From positions 1 through 61,577 of IMG/VR virus record IMGVR_UViG_3300043256_000467: a stretch of DNA of 61,577 nt. One strand, given 5' to 3'. Positions 1 to 8,156 of this stretch are shown here, one piece after another. Every line of letters starts with the position of its first letter. Positions within the stretch are counted from its first letter, which is position 1. The notes beneath the pieces were generated by a model, which was given only the letters and a program-made list of their open reading frames with translations, ran no database searches and was not told the origin of the DNA. Source of the stretch: a virus. Position numbers and translations under genes: made by a program.

Positions 1-2282
1 ACCTCGAAGAGCGACTCGTCGTGGGAGAAGCCAATGAAGAGTACGCTCGTCTCGAACAGGCCGTTCTCCTCAATCTCGATACAGGCCTGAGCCGTGCCCA
101 TGAGAGAGAGATCAGAAGCTGGCCCCTGGACTTGCGTGTTGATCGCCTTCCTATGAAGAGCGAGATCGTCCTCGTCATCCAAAGGGCGGCGCCGTCCTGT
201 GACTGTGTCGACGTAGCCAAGACGCACCCACTTCCATGAGTCGTCGTGCCAGGTCACAAGGTCGGGGTAGAGTGTAAAGAACCCAGTCCGCGCCGTTGCT
301 GCCTCAGGCAGAGTGAACGTGATACCGTACTCTTTCCTAGCTTGCTCGATGAACGTCTGTTCCTGCATCCCGTAAAGGAAGCCGAAGTTAGTAGCCTTAG
401 CAGCCTGCCGCTCGTCACCTGTAACGCTCGCGATCCAGGCCCCCATCTCCGCTTCCCACTGTTTCAGCGTTAGACTTTGCTTGAGCGCCTTGATCCAGGA
501 CGCAGTGGCTTTATGGATATCGATGCCTTGCTCGAAGAAGCTGAGCATACGCCGCTCGTTCGCTACCCAGGCGGCGAACCTCAGCTCGATTTGCGACTCG
601 TCAGCAGCCACAATCTTCCAGCCGTCCCGAGCCCGCAGCAGGTTGCGGACAGCACGTGGGAATTGCTGGGTTGTGCCTCCGCGCTCTCCTTCCGCAGAAC
701 TCCTTCCAGTCCGCGCATGGGTAAGGCTATAAATAGAGTGAAGCCGGTGATCACCTTGCTCCTCCAGGAGCTCCCTCCAAGGGGTGAGGTACGTCCCCTT
801 GAGTTTCTTCACTTTGGCAACTCTAAGCAAGTCGTTCACGACTGGATGCTTGTCGGCGTATGGAGCTAAGGCCTTCTCAGCGAGCGAGGGCCTATCGGTC
901 TTTGCCGTCCGAGGAAGCGTGATGCCTGCCAGGCGCTCTACTGCAAGGCCGACATCTTCCTGCCTCGTCGCCCCCGTAGTCTCCTTCACCCGAGCGGTAA
1001 CAGCTTGGAGGTCTCCCTCGGCCCGTAGCTCAAGATCCTTGAGAAGTTTCTCATCGAGCGGTACTCCAGCTATCGCAGCCCGAGCGAGATACGGTGTGAC
1101 CTTTAGGAGGATCTCTTGGTAGAGGGGGATAACGCGGTTACCTTCACTCGCGGCTCGCTCAAGGAGGGCGTCATTGAGGAGAAGAGTCGCGACAGCGTCC
1201 CGAGCGTTGTAGATGAGCGTCTCTCTCCACTCCTCCCGAGTCACAGGCATCCTACCAAGACCCTCACCCAGCTCCCACCCTGGCGGGACTCGCGTGAGCA
1301 TGGGCGCAAGGACCTTAAGCTTCAGTGAGGAGTCAATGTTTAGGAGCGAGGCTATAATCAGCGTGTCGCCCGCGAGCTGGGGATTGACGCCATGTGCCAG
1401 GAGCCAGATAAGGTCCGCAGAAGCGTTGTGGTAGGTACTAGAGGTAGATGCAAGGAGACTGGCGACGAGCCCGAAGAGGGTCTCGTCCTCAGCCGGCACA
1501 GCGCACGAGATAATCTCCCCACCCCTCCGGCCAGCGAGCGCAACGCTAATAAGCCGGGGAGCGGAGCCGTTATGGCGGGTCCACGGCCACGCAGACTTAA
1601 GCCCTCCTGGGACCTCCCACTCGCAGTCGCAGGCGAGGAGATCACATCCTTTAAGTAGCCCCAAAACCCTAAGCGACTTTTCTCTATCGAGTGGAGGAGC
1701 GATCTTCGCCTTGAACGTGCCACCAGCAATCGCCTTCTGAGCAAGCTGGATGTCGGCAGCGATCTGTTGCCTCCTCGTCTCCCGCACACTTGGCTGGTGG
1801 AGGATCGAGGCTGGATGGTATGACGGGATAACGGGAATGGTCGAGCGGTACTCAGGGAGGAGAGGGATGAGTTGCCCTCGGTTATCCTTGATCCCCTTCC
1901 GGCCAGTCAGCGCCTCAAGAGCTACTCCACCTAACGTGACGATGACTTTGGGCCTGACGGCTTGGAGTTCTTGGACGGTAAAAATCCTACAGGCCGCGAC
2001 CTCATCCGCCTTCGGATCTCGATTTCCTGGCGGCCGGCAGCGGATGACGTTCCCAATGTGGACAGCAGAGCGGCCGACGCCGGCCATCGAGAGTACCTCG
2101 TCAAGTATACTTCCAGCGTCACCAACGAATGGGCGGTTCTGACTCTCCTCGTTGGCCCCAGGAGCCTCTCCGTAGAATAGGATATCGCACGGTACGGGGC
2201 CCTCGCCCGGCACACATATATGTTTTCCAGCCGAGCGAGGGCCCTCAGAGAGTAGACAACGACGACAGTTAGGATCGAACAC
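1..2282 (-). CDS. Uracil-DNA glycosylase / family A DNA polymerase fusion (3' end outside window)
   Basis: I read this frame directly: about 760 residues are present and the stop lies beyond the left edge. Residues 1-190 resemble a family 4/5 uracil-DNA glycosylase: CRRC at 6-9, GEAPG at 38-42, NRPFVGDAG, a second cysteine pair in RCRPPGNRDP and AACR (a probable 4Fe-4S cluster), and SYHPASIL. A 3'-5' exonuclease follows, with DCE at 219-221, HNASADL and YNARD, so proofreading looks intact. The polymerase has motif A DESQIELR (D561), motif B RQAAKATNFGFLYG (from R625) and motif C SHDE (753-756). The GTG start overlaps the upstream stop by one base (TAGTG), implying coupled translation. It is probably the phage replicative polymerase, paired with the clamp and helicase upstream. 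The fused glycosylase could remove or sense uracil in the template. Confidence 0.93.
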   Translation of the reverse strand, partial: MFDPNCRRCLLSEGPRSAGKHICVPGEGPVPCDILFYGEAPGANEESQNRPFVGDAGSILDEVLSMAGVGRSAVHIGNVIRCRPPGNRDPKADEVAACRIFTVQELQAVRPKVIVTLGGVALEALTGRKGIKDNRGQLIPLLPEYRSTIPVIPSYHPASILHQPSVRETRRQQIAADIQLAQKAIAGGTFKAKIAPPLDREKSLRVLGLLKGCDLLACDCEWEVPGGLKSAWPWTRHNGSAPRLISVALAGRRGGEIISCAVPAEDETLFGLVASLLASTSSTYHNASADLIWLLAHGVNPQLAGDTLIIASLLNIDSSLKLKVLAPMLTRVPPGWELGEGLGRMPVTREEWRETLIYNARDAVATLLLNDALLERAASEGNRVIPLYQEILLKVTPYLARAAIAGVPLDEKLLKDLELRAEGDLQAVTARVKETTGATRQEDVGLAVERLAGITLPRTAKTDRPSLAEKALAPYADKHPVVNDLLRVAKVKKLKGTYLTPWRELLEEQGDHRLHSIYSLTHARTGRSSAEGERGGTTQQFPRAVRNLLRARDGWKIVAADESQIELRFAAWVANERRMLSFFEQGIDIHKATASWIKALKQSLTLKQWEAEMGAWIASVTGDERQAAKATNFGFLYGMQEQTFIEQARKEYGITFTLPEAATARTGFFTLYPDLVTWHDDSWKWVRLGYVDTVTGRRRPLDDEDDLALHRKAINTQVQGPASDLSLMGTAQACIEIEENGLFETSVLFIGFSHDESLFE

Positions 2283-3256
2283 TACTTCAAGGATGGCACC
2301 GCTGTTCCAAGTGCCCTGATCGCCTTCTCCTTGAGCTGCGAGCCAGAGCCCCAATTCTCCGTCAGCGCATAGAACCGACGCTCGGCCCGCTCCTCGCCTG
2401 AGCCCTGGTAACGGCGAGCGTGGTCGACGTAGCCGGTGACGGCCTGGATCAGCGAGTAGGCAGTCGGGCCGTTCAGCTCTTGCTCAGCGGCGTAGATGGC
2501 GCTAAACGTCTCTACAGCCTTCGCACGCTGCCCTTTCGGCTCCTCGTCGAGGCTCCCGAAGACCGCCTCCATGACAGGCGCCAGAACTCTCTCTGTGACC
2601 TTGACCTTGGCTGCCTTCTCGAGCCACTTCGCCAGGCGCCTCGTTGACTCGGTCGTGATCTGCAGCACCTCTTGCGCGGCAGTCAACTTCGCGTGGAGTT
2701 GTAGATTGTGAATCGCTCGGAACCCGCCCCCACTAGCGAGGGCCATCTCGACGGTGTTATTGCACACCGCACGGATCACCGTTGGCAACACCCTGACCGC
2801 TCCAGCGGCAGTGTGGTCGGTGACGAGGAGCATATAAGGGAAGTACTCCTCACCGTTGACGCGCATGTCTTGCTCTAGCCGAGCGAGCATCCACACGCGC
2901 TGTCCATCGAAGAGGCAGCCAGCGGTCTCGTATCGGATGACGCTGTCCTTTGCCAGACTGTCGAGGAACGTGAACGCCTCTCTATTCTGCAGCGGGACGT
3001 ATCGCTTTGAGCAGAAGCCGAAGACCTTACCATCGAGAGTCCGGCTGATCGCGAGCTGCCCTGGAACCCGCCGCCTCGTCTTGCCGGCGAAGACTGGGAC
3101 GAGATCTACCTCCCAATCCTGCCCGGCCTTCTTGATCGCCTCCTTCGATGTCAGGGCCCCATCGACTGGAGTCCCTAAGCCATGCCACGGAGGGCCGCTC
3201 TCCGCAGCATAGAACATTTGCGCTACTCCGCCACGCTTTTCGATCTCTGCAGGCAT
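2282..3256 (-). CDS. DUF932 phage/plasmid-like protein
   Basis: This 324-residue protein has the features of the DUF932 (phage/plasmid-like TIGR03299) family: an early PWHGLGTPV segment, a central CNNTVEMA stretch and the HARRYQG region. The family is common in phages and plasmids and its biochemical role is not established; a role near DNA replication or recombination is often assumed from context. An AAGGAG ribosome site precedes the ATG. It is the first gene behind promoter A (3307-3335) and overlaps the polymerase start by one base, so the two are probably co-transcribed. Confidence 0.85.
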   Translation of the reverse strand: MPAEIEKRGGVAQMFYAAESGPPWHGLGTPVDGALTSKEAIKKAGQDWEVDLVPVFAGKTRRRVPGQLAISRTLDGKVFGFCSKRYVPLQNREAFTFLDSLAKDSVIRYETAGCLFDGQRVWMLARLEQDMRVNGEEYFPYMLLVTDHTAAGAVRVLPTVIRAVCNNTVEMALASGGGFRAIHNLQLHAKLTAAQEVLQITTESTRRLAKWLEKAAKVKVTERVLAPVMEAVFGSLDEEPKGQRAKAVETFSAIYAAEQELNGPTAYSLIQAVTGYVDHARRYQGSGEERAERRFYALTENWGSGSQLKEKAIRALGTAVPSLK

Positions 3257-3306
3257 ATCTATTCTCCTTCCTTTCTGCTAATCTCTATCCAATCATCTGT
3301 AATGAT

Positions 3307-3335
3307 AGTTTACAGTATGATTAATCAGTTGTCAA
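3307..3335 (-). promoter_or_regulatory. Promoter-operator A
   Basis: Read leftward: -35 TTGACA (3330-3335), 17-base spacer, -10 TAAACT (3307-3312). The spacer holds the palindrome TGATTAATCA (3318-3327) shared with sites B, C, D, E and G. It lies in the gap between the helicase stop and the DUF932 gene, about 50 bases before its ATG. Confidence 0.85.
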
Positions 3336-3369
3336 GCCCTGTGCCTGTGACGGAGCTAGGATACAATTC

Positions 3370-4752
3370 TCACGAAAATAGCTCCTTCGCCCGATCCGGG
3401 TCAAGTATCGACTTCGCTAGATTTTCCTTCTTCTGCAGTACCGCGTAGATCTCCTCGTCTATCGTGTACTCGGCGAGCAGATGATAGTACGTTACCTTGT
3501 GTCCCTGTCCATGGCGGTGAAGCCGATCTCGCGATTGCAGATAGTTGGCCAATGAATAGTCAAGCGAGTAGAAAATGGCGGTATGCGAGCATGAGAGATC
3601 GATGCCAAGAGACGCGACGGCAACTTGGGCGAGGAGATATCCGTACTCTACCTCTCTGAACGTCTGCAGCACCTGATCACGGTCCTTGGGAGCGGTTCTC
3701 CCATCTAGAACGAAGGCACGTTCTCTTCCCGCGAGAGCCGCGAGCAGCCGGTCGATGTCGTGGCGGAAGCGGCAGAAGATAACTATCCTCCCGACCTGTT
3801 GGGTCGCGTCAGAGAGGAGATCGATAAGTATGGACTCCTTCTCCCTAGAGAGGTCGGCGATCTGCCCACTAGCAAGCTTTACCCAACCACTCCCGACGGT
3901 CTGGAGCCTAAGGACGTTCGTAAGAACTGTACGAGAGAGAGCGATGCCCGACGCCGGCTGTCCATCGACGACCCCCTGAATCTCAGCGATAGCACGCTTC
4001 TTCAACTCGTCGTAGACCTTGCGAGTCTTCGACTCGAGACTCACTGGCAATATCACGTCGACCTGCTCGGGGAGGTCAAGAGCTTGTTGCTTCGTAACGC
4101 GAACCGAGTGGCTCTTCACCTTCGCTTTGATCTCCTCGATGTTCCGGTAGCCAACGATCTGGTAGTTGAGATATCCGCCTTTCCGGAGGTAGCGAGCCTC
4201 GAAGTCGAGCCACCTCACGCCGAAGAGGTCGGGCTCGATAGCGCGGAAGACGCCGAAGAGATCCTCTGGACCGTTGGGCATGGGCGTGCCCGTGAGAGTT
4301 AATCTCCTGTCAACTATATCTGTCAGCCGGTGGGCGAAGCGCGACTGCCGGGTACCTCGACCTTTGAGCCGATGCCCCTCGTCGTAGATAATGATCTGTG
4401 GCTCCCACTGGATAATGGCCGACCGGAGAGGTTCCCGCCAATAGGTCTCGTATCCTACGATAAAGAGATTAGACCCTCCATTGAGGGCAAGCGCGGCACG
4501 GTCCTTAATCGTCCCAACTGTCCCATCACCAACTTTGAGCTTCGACCAGTAGACGGCCGACTCTCGCTTCCATACTCCCACGGCTGAGAGCGGAGCTACA
4601 ACGAGGATGCGGCGGCATCTCAACTGCCGAGCGATCTCGAGAGCTGTCCGCGTTTTCCCCGTCCCCATATCGAGGAAGAGGCCCCCACGGCCCTCGAGAT
4701 GGACAAGGTCCATAACAGCTCGTCGCTGGTAGGGATATAGTTCGTCGGTCAT
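3370..4752 (-). CDS. SNF2-like superfamily 2 helicase
   Basis: This 460-residue DNA translocase/helicase has Walker A MGTGKT (29-34), motif II DEGH (124-127), motif III LTGTPMPNG (from 152) and a C-terminal helicase domain ending in the SRDRLHRHGQGH motif VI typical of SNF2-type enzymes. I placed the start at MTDELYPYQ, whose ATG overlaps the clamp stop as ATGA; the frame is open for nine more codons upstream but only inside the clamp gene. Single-gene SNF2-like helicases of this size are common in phage replication modules, where they may remodel forks or displace proteins. It is co-transcribed with the clamp, HerA ATPase and probably the polymerase. Confidence 0.92.
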   Translation of the reverse strand: MTDELYPYQRRAVMDLVHLEGRGGLFLDMGTGKTRTALEIARQLRCRRILVVAPLSAVGVWKRESAVYWSKLKVGDGTVGTIKDRAALALNGGSNLFIVGYETYWREPLRSAIIQWEPQIIIYDEGHRLKGRGTRQSRFAHRLTDIVDRRLTLTGTPMPNGPEDLFGVFRAIEPDLFGVRWLDFEARYLRKGGYLNYQIVGYRNIEEIKAKVKSHSVRVTKQQALDLPEQVDVILPVSLESKTRKVYDELKKRAIAEIQGVVDGQPASGIALSRTVLTNVLRLQTVGSGWVKLASGQIADLSREKESILIDLLSDATQQVGRIVIFCRFRHDIDRLLAALAGRERAFVLDGRTAPKDRDQVLQTFREVEYGYLLAQVAVASLGIDLSCSHTAIFYSLDYSLANYLQSRDRLHRHGQGHKVTYYHLLAEYTIDEEIYAVLQKKENLAKSILDPDRAKELFS

Positions 4753-5807
4753 TCTACGAGCGGCGAGAGCCAGTAGCACCAGCCATGTTCGCCTCGGATC
4801 ATTGCTGGGGATACTGCGTCCCGCAAGTGTACAGTCACCTCACTGCCAAGCTTGTCAAGCATCGAGAAGTAATCAGCGTCGAAGAGGACGTCGAAGTCAA
4901 GGTCCTGCTCCTCTCCCCCGATAGCTTGGAAGGAGCCAACCTCAGCAGAGAAGACAGTTAACATGACATGCCCCCCACGTGCCGAGACCTTGAGGACACG
5001 AGACTGGTCGAGGATCGAGGCTGCTCTAACGGCTGTGACCACAGCTTTCGTAGAGATCTTGAACCGTGGAGGAGGATCGCGGGGGAGGACTGACAGATCG
5101 GGGAAGGCTCCTTGCAGTAGCGCAATCCGGACCTTTGTCTGCCCACTCTGGACATCAATACTTCCTGCGGCCCCAGTAGAGGCAGATGCCCTAAGAGTCA
5201 CTGGGCCGTCGGGTAGGGCTGAGACCGCGACCGCCCAATCGACAACGGGCACAACGCCAAGGCTCACATCGGGGCCTTCCACCGGGAGCGTGATTATGGC
5301 TCCCCGCATACTATCAGTCGCCTCGAGAGTCAGGATCCCTCCTTCGACGTTAGCTTGCGTACCAGACAAGATAGGCTTAAGGATCTTCTTCCCCGTCACA
5401 TGGCGAAGGAACTTGAGCGCCCGCCGCAAGAGCGCTTGGTCAGGGACTACGATGGTAGCCCCTCGGCTCGAGCCGATACGCGGAGCTTCTTCCTCCTGGA
5501 CAGTTCTCAGCGACAGACGCGCAGCCCCAGCTTGAAAGACAAGATTCGGAGGTTGGTATGTGACGACGAGATCATCCTCATCGTCTAATAGCGACAAGGT
5601 ATGTGCTAGCCGCTCTGAGACGATTGAGAAAACTCCACTTGCCCCATTGACCTGTACTGCCGGCCCAGCAAGGCTAACGGCCCCACAATGGGTCGCGTAG
5701 TACCAGGTCCGCAACGGGCCGAATGCGAACCCGAGCCTTGGAGTCCCAAGATCGAGGATCGAGAGGCTCATGATCGAGACGAACTCTTTGAACTCGGCGA
5801 CCTTCAT
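4749..5807 (-). CDS. dnaN: DNA polymerase III beta-like sliding clamp
   Basis: This 352-residue protein has the pattern of a beta clamp built of three similar domains, for example VVPDQALLRRALKFLRHVTG in the middle and DVLFDADYFSMLDKL near the C-terminus, ending in CYWLSPLVE like clamp C-termini. The start is the ATG at 5807 (MKVAEFKEF), preceded by AGGTGGTGGAACT; the 65 codons upstream in frame overlap the HerA gene and are not protein-like. A phage-encoded bacterial-type clamp next to a family A polymerase suggests it tethers that polymerase or other replication factors. Its ATG overlaps the stop of a 23-codon frame, and its stop overlaps the helicase ATG. Confidence 0.88.
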   Translation of the reverse strand: MKVAEFKEFVSIMSLSILDLGTPRLGFAFGPLRTWYYATHCGAVSLAGPAVQVNGASGVFSIVSERLAHTLSLLDDEDDLVVTYQPPNLVFQAGAARLSLRTVQEEEAPRIGSSRGATIVVPDQALLRRALKFLRHVTGKKILKPILSGTQANVEGGILTLEATDSMRGAIITLPVEGPDVSLGVVPVVDWAVAVSALPDGPVTLRASASTGAAGSIDVQSGQTKVRIALLQGAFPDLSVLPRDPPPRFKISTKAVVTAVRAASILDQSRVLKVSARGGHVMLTVFSAEVGSFQAIGGEEQDLDFDVLFDADYFSMLDKLGSEVTVHLRDAVSPAMIRGEHGWCYWLSPLVE

Positions 5808-5875
5808 AGTTCCACCACCTGCTGCTGGAAGTCGCGCTCGGCGAGACGAAGGGCGGACTGCTGCACGTTCGTCAT
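5804..5875 (-). CDS. 23-residue linker ORF between HerA and clamp genes
   Basis: ATG at 5875 overlaps the HerA stop and TGA at 5804 overlaps the clamp ATG, so both junctions are ATGA couplings. The peptide contains ALRLAERDFQQQVVEL, which resembles the first helix of phage VRR-NUC nucleases. It may be the leftover start of such a nuclease or just a coupling leader. Too short to assign a function. Confidence 0.4.
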   Translation of the reverse strand: MTNVQQSALRLAERDFQQQVVEL

Positions 5876-7614
5876 GCCAGGTGCTCCGACATGCGAAGTG
5901 GCTGGCCGCGCTCACCCAGCACGAGCTTGCGCGTGCGGAGCCAGCCCAGCATGTTTCCAAAGTGACCGGTGCCTCCTGCGTAATTGGTGGCGTCGGCGAC
6001 ATCTTGTAGCGAGGCGCTCTCGGGGTAGATCGACGCCAGATACTTCAGCATCTCTCGTGCTGCCTTGGGTGCCTTGCCACACCACCAGTCCACCAGCTCA
6101 GGCCCAGTGGGCAGTGGCTCGTAATCGCCGAGGGCTTCGAGGCCAGCGGGGGTGATCCTAATCGGCGAGCCGCGTTCCGGTTCAATGAGGCCTAGCCCGC
6201 GAAGCGAGCCGAGCATGTTTCCAAAGTGACCCGTCCCACCGGAGTAGCCCGAGATGGCCGCGACGTGATCCAGTGCCAAGCCGTTCGGCTCTAGGTGCAT
6301 GTGCTGCGCAAGGGCTGTCAGGATGAGGCGCTCAGCCTTCTTGAGCGGCTGATCGATGCCAGGCACTTCCTGCGACATTTCATGCGACATTTCAGGTGAC
6401 ATGGGTGCCGCTGGCGTAGCTTCGGGCTCGTACCTGGCTGGCGGCGACATTGCGGGCGGCATTCTTGGCGCTATAGGAGGCGGTGGCGTAGGCGCGGGGC
6501 GCTGGCCATTGACCGCGGCAGCCATTCGCTCGGCCAGCTTCGTCAGCGTGTCGGTGGCGTCGCGCACGACCCGCTCCAACCTGCCCCGCTGCCGACTCTC
6601 GCCAGCCAGGGCGCCGTGGTGCTCCTTACGGAGCGTGGCTGTAGCAACTTCGATCCGCCGCTCGATGACAGCCTCATCCGGTGGCGCCTGTTCACGCCGG
6701 GATAGCGTGGCCTCGCGCTTCAGGGTGGCGACTTCCCGCCGCAGCGTCTCGTTGTCCTTGCGCTCCGCCTCGGCCTCGGCCGGTAGATCAGAGAGCTGGG
6801 GTAGCAGTGCCCGCACCTTTTCTGTAGGTGGCGGTGCCGTGAATGCGATGCGAGCGCCAGCCTTGGGGTGTTCCGTCTGGACGCCGCCCACCATGACCTT
6901 CGTGACGGTGCGGCTCAGGCCAGGGCCGAAGGCGAAGAACTCTCCGGGCTCCAACTCCCGGAGCTGGTGCTGCTCCTCACGGCCAGCGAAGCCAAGCTCC
7001 TCTGATGCCCGGCGCATGTCTACGTCGAGGGCGCTCCGCCCAATGAGCTTGTTGTTGCACTCAGCGGCGGCATCCTTGTGAAGCTTCGAGAGCCGCTGAG
7101 TGGCGATCACAGGGCAGAACCCGCGCTTGCGCCCCCGTGTGGCCAGGTCGATCACGGCGTTGGCGCTCTCGGCGTCTCCCTTCTGCGGGCAGTAGACGTG
7201 CGCCTCGTCGATGACGATCAACGCCGGGTGCCAGAGCGCCTTCGGGGCGTCGACTAGGGCCTCTAGGAAGTACCGGACGAAGCGAATCCGGTCGTGCGCC
7301 TTCAGCTCGTAGATGTCCAGGATGGCCGACGCCTTCAGTTCAAGCAACCGGGCAGCCAGGAGCTTCGCCGAGCGCGGGTCCGCAGCGGTATCGCCGCCCC
7401 GCCTCGCCGCTAACACGTAGTCGAAGCGGTCGCGCAGGCTGGCAAACTCGCCCTCCGGGTCGATGACAAGGTGTTGGACATGGCCGAAGGTCTGTTCGAG
7501 CAGCCGCCGGATGCACCAGGACTTGCCGCCCCCGGAGTTGGCTTGGATGAGCAATCGGCTATCGACCAGCGCGTCCAGATCGCATTGCAGCCCCTCGCCG
7601 ATCTCGAACCTCAT
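5872..7614 (-). CDS. HerA/DUF87-like P-loop ATPase with duplicated C-terminal domain
   Basis: The protein has 580 residues from the ATG at 7614 (MRFEIGEG), chosen because GGAGAGATAGCG precedes it. Walker A is NSGGGKS (26-32) and Walker B LIVIDEAHVY, in the arrangement of HerA/FtsK-like DNA-translocating ATPases, with TRGRKRGFCPVIATQR downstream. A charged coiled-coil and a Pro/Met-rich linker (PTPPPPIAPRMPPAM) lead to two similar C-terminal modules, each containing GGTGHFGNMLG, probably winged-helix domains. The gene looks richer in G+C than its neighbours and follows a truncated queC start, suggesting acquisition by insertion. HerA-type ATPases usually partner a nuclease (NurA); none is visible here. 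It may act in end processing, segregation or packaging. Confidence 0.82.
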   Translation of the reverse strand: MRFEIGEGLQCDLDALVDSRLLIQANSGGGKSWCIRRLLEQTFGHVQHLVIDPEGEFASLRDRFDYVLAARRGGDTAADPRSAKLLAARLLELKASAILDIYELKAHDRIRFVRYFLEALVDAPKALWHPALIVIDEAHVYCPQKGDAESANAVIDLATRGRKRGFCPVIATQRLSKLHKDAAAECNNKLIGRSALDVDMRRASEELGFAGREEQHQLRELEPGEFFAFGPGLSRTVTKVMVGGVQTEHPKAGARIAFTAPPPTEKVRALLPQLSDLPAEAEAERKDNETLRREVATLKREATLSRREQAPPDEAVIERRIEVATATLRKEHHGALAGESRQRGRLERVVRDATDTLTKLAERMAAAVNGQRPAPTPPPPIAPRMPPAMSPPARYEPEATPAAPMSPEMSHEMSQEVPGIDQPLKKAERLILTALAQHMHLEPNGLALDHVAAISGYSGGTGHFGNMLGSLRGLGLIEPERGSPIRITPAGLEALGDYEPLPTGPELVDWWCGKAPKAAREMLKYLASIYPESASLQDVADATNYAGGTGHFGNMLGWLRTRKLVLGERGQPLRMSEHLA

Positions 7615-7639
7615 CGCTATCTCTCCGGCCAGCCGTGCA

Positions 7640-7780
7640 TCATGCCGCACCCTGTACGCTGGTGAAGCACGTCCCCCAACCCTCCCACTTCCGCCCAGCG
7701 TCCTCACACTGTCTCACTACCTGGGCAAGGAGCGTCGTCGAATCGAGACCTCCAGATAATAGAACGACTGCTTCCACCAT
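7640..7780 (-). pseudogene. queC: Truncated QueC-like (PP-loop) gene start
   Basis: A 46-codon frame begins with a strong ribosome site (AGGAGGAAATAT-ATG) 27 bases from the predicted start of promoter B. Its peptide contains VVLLSGGLDSTTLLAQ, the PP-loop pyrophosphatase signature (SGGLDSTT) at the extreme N-terminus of QueC (7-cyano-7-deazaguanine synthase) and related enzymes. Full-length QueC is about 220 residues; here a TGA ends the frame 26 bases before the HerA ATG. QueC makes preQ0 for queuosine or for 7-deazaguanine DNA modification in phages. This copy cannot be functional as written and may now serve as a leader for HerA translation. Confidence 0.75.
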
Positions 7781-7812
7781 ATATTTCCTCCTGCAAGAAA
7801 GGTCACGATAGA

Positions 7813-7841
7813 AGTATACAGGGTGATTAATCAGTTGTCAA
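7813..7841 (-). promoter_or_regulatory. Promoter-operator B
   Basis: Read leftward: TTGACA (7836-7841), 17-base spacer, TATACT (7813-7818), the closest to consensus in the window. The palindrome TGATTAATCA is at 7824-7833. It should drive the replication module (queC remnant, HerA, clamp, helicase). Confidence 0.88.
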
Positions 7842-7867
7842 GACCTTATGAGGATAGAAAGTAATAT

Positions 7868-8146
7868 CTACGGACGGACTGCCGCCAGCTCGCCCTCAAT
7901 TTCAACCCTAGCATCTTCCACGTCGTCTAGGTCCTGCTTCGCTCTGATAAACTCGTTCCGTGCCCAGGCCATCTGCGCACGGATGATATCCACCTGCTTC
8001 TCGGTAAACGATACTTCGTCGGCCGACAGGTCTACAGCCCTAAAGTCATCGGCCACGCGCGCATCCTTAAGGACAGCGTGAACTAGCAAGGTATTGAGTA
8101 CCCGTCGTCGGAGGTCATCTAATCGAATCGAGCCAAGTGTTGGCAC
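7868..8146 (-). CDS. Hypothetical coiled-coil protein at end of tail operon
   Basis: About 92 residues from a GTG at 8146, preceded by AGGAGGACTAAA. That site, rather than the upstream in-frame ATG inside the previous gene, fixes the start. The sequence is charged and helical (EKQVDIIRAQMAWARNEFIRA), with a probable coiled coil. It is the last gene of the structural operon before promoter B. No family recognised. Confidence 0.7.
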   Translation of the reverse strand: MPTLGSIRLDDLRRRVLNTLLVHAVLKDARVADDFRAVDLSADEVSFTEKQVDIIRAQMAWARNEFIRAKQDLDDVEDARVEIEGELAAVRP

Positions 8147-8156
8147 TTTAGTCCTC

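Noticed and set aside
3760-4302. A 180-codon plus-strand frame opposite the helicase
   Set aside because: Antisense to a gene with complete helicase motifs; no start signals and no recognisable protein features.
5808-6002. A 65-codon N-terminal extension of the sliding clamp frame
   Set aside because: It lies inside the HerA gene, is not protein-like, and a ribosome site with ATGA coupling supports the start at 5807.
6356-7081. A 241-codon plus-strand open frame
   Set aside because: Ala/Ser/Arg-rich antisense shadow of the HerA coding sequence, caused by its high G+C content; no ribosome site.
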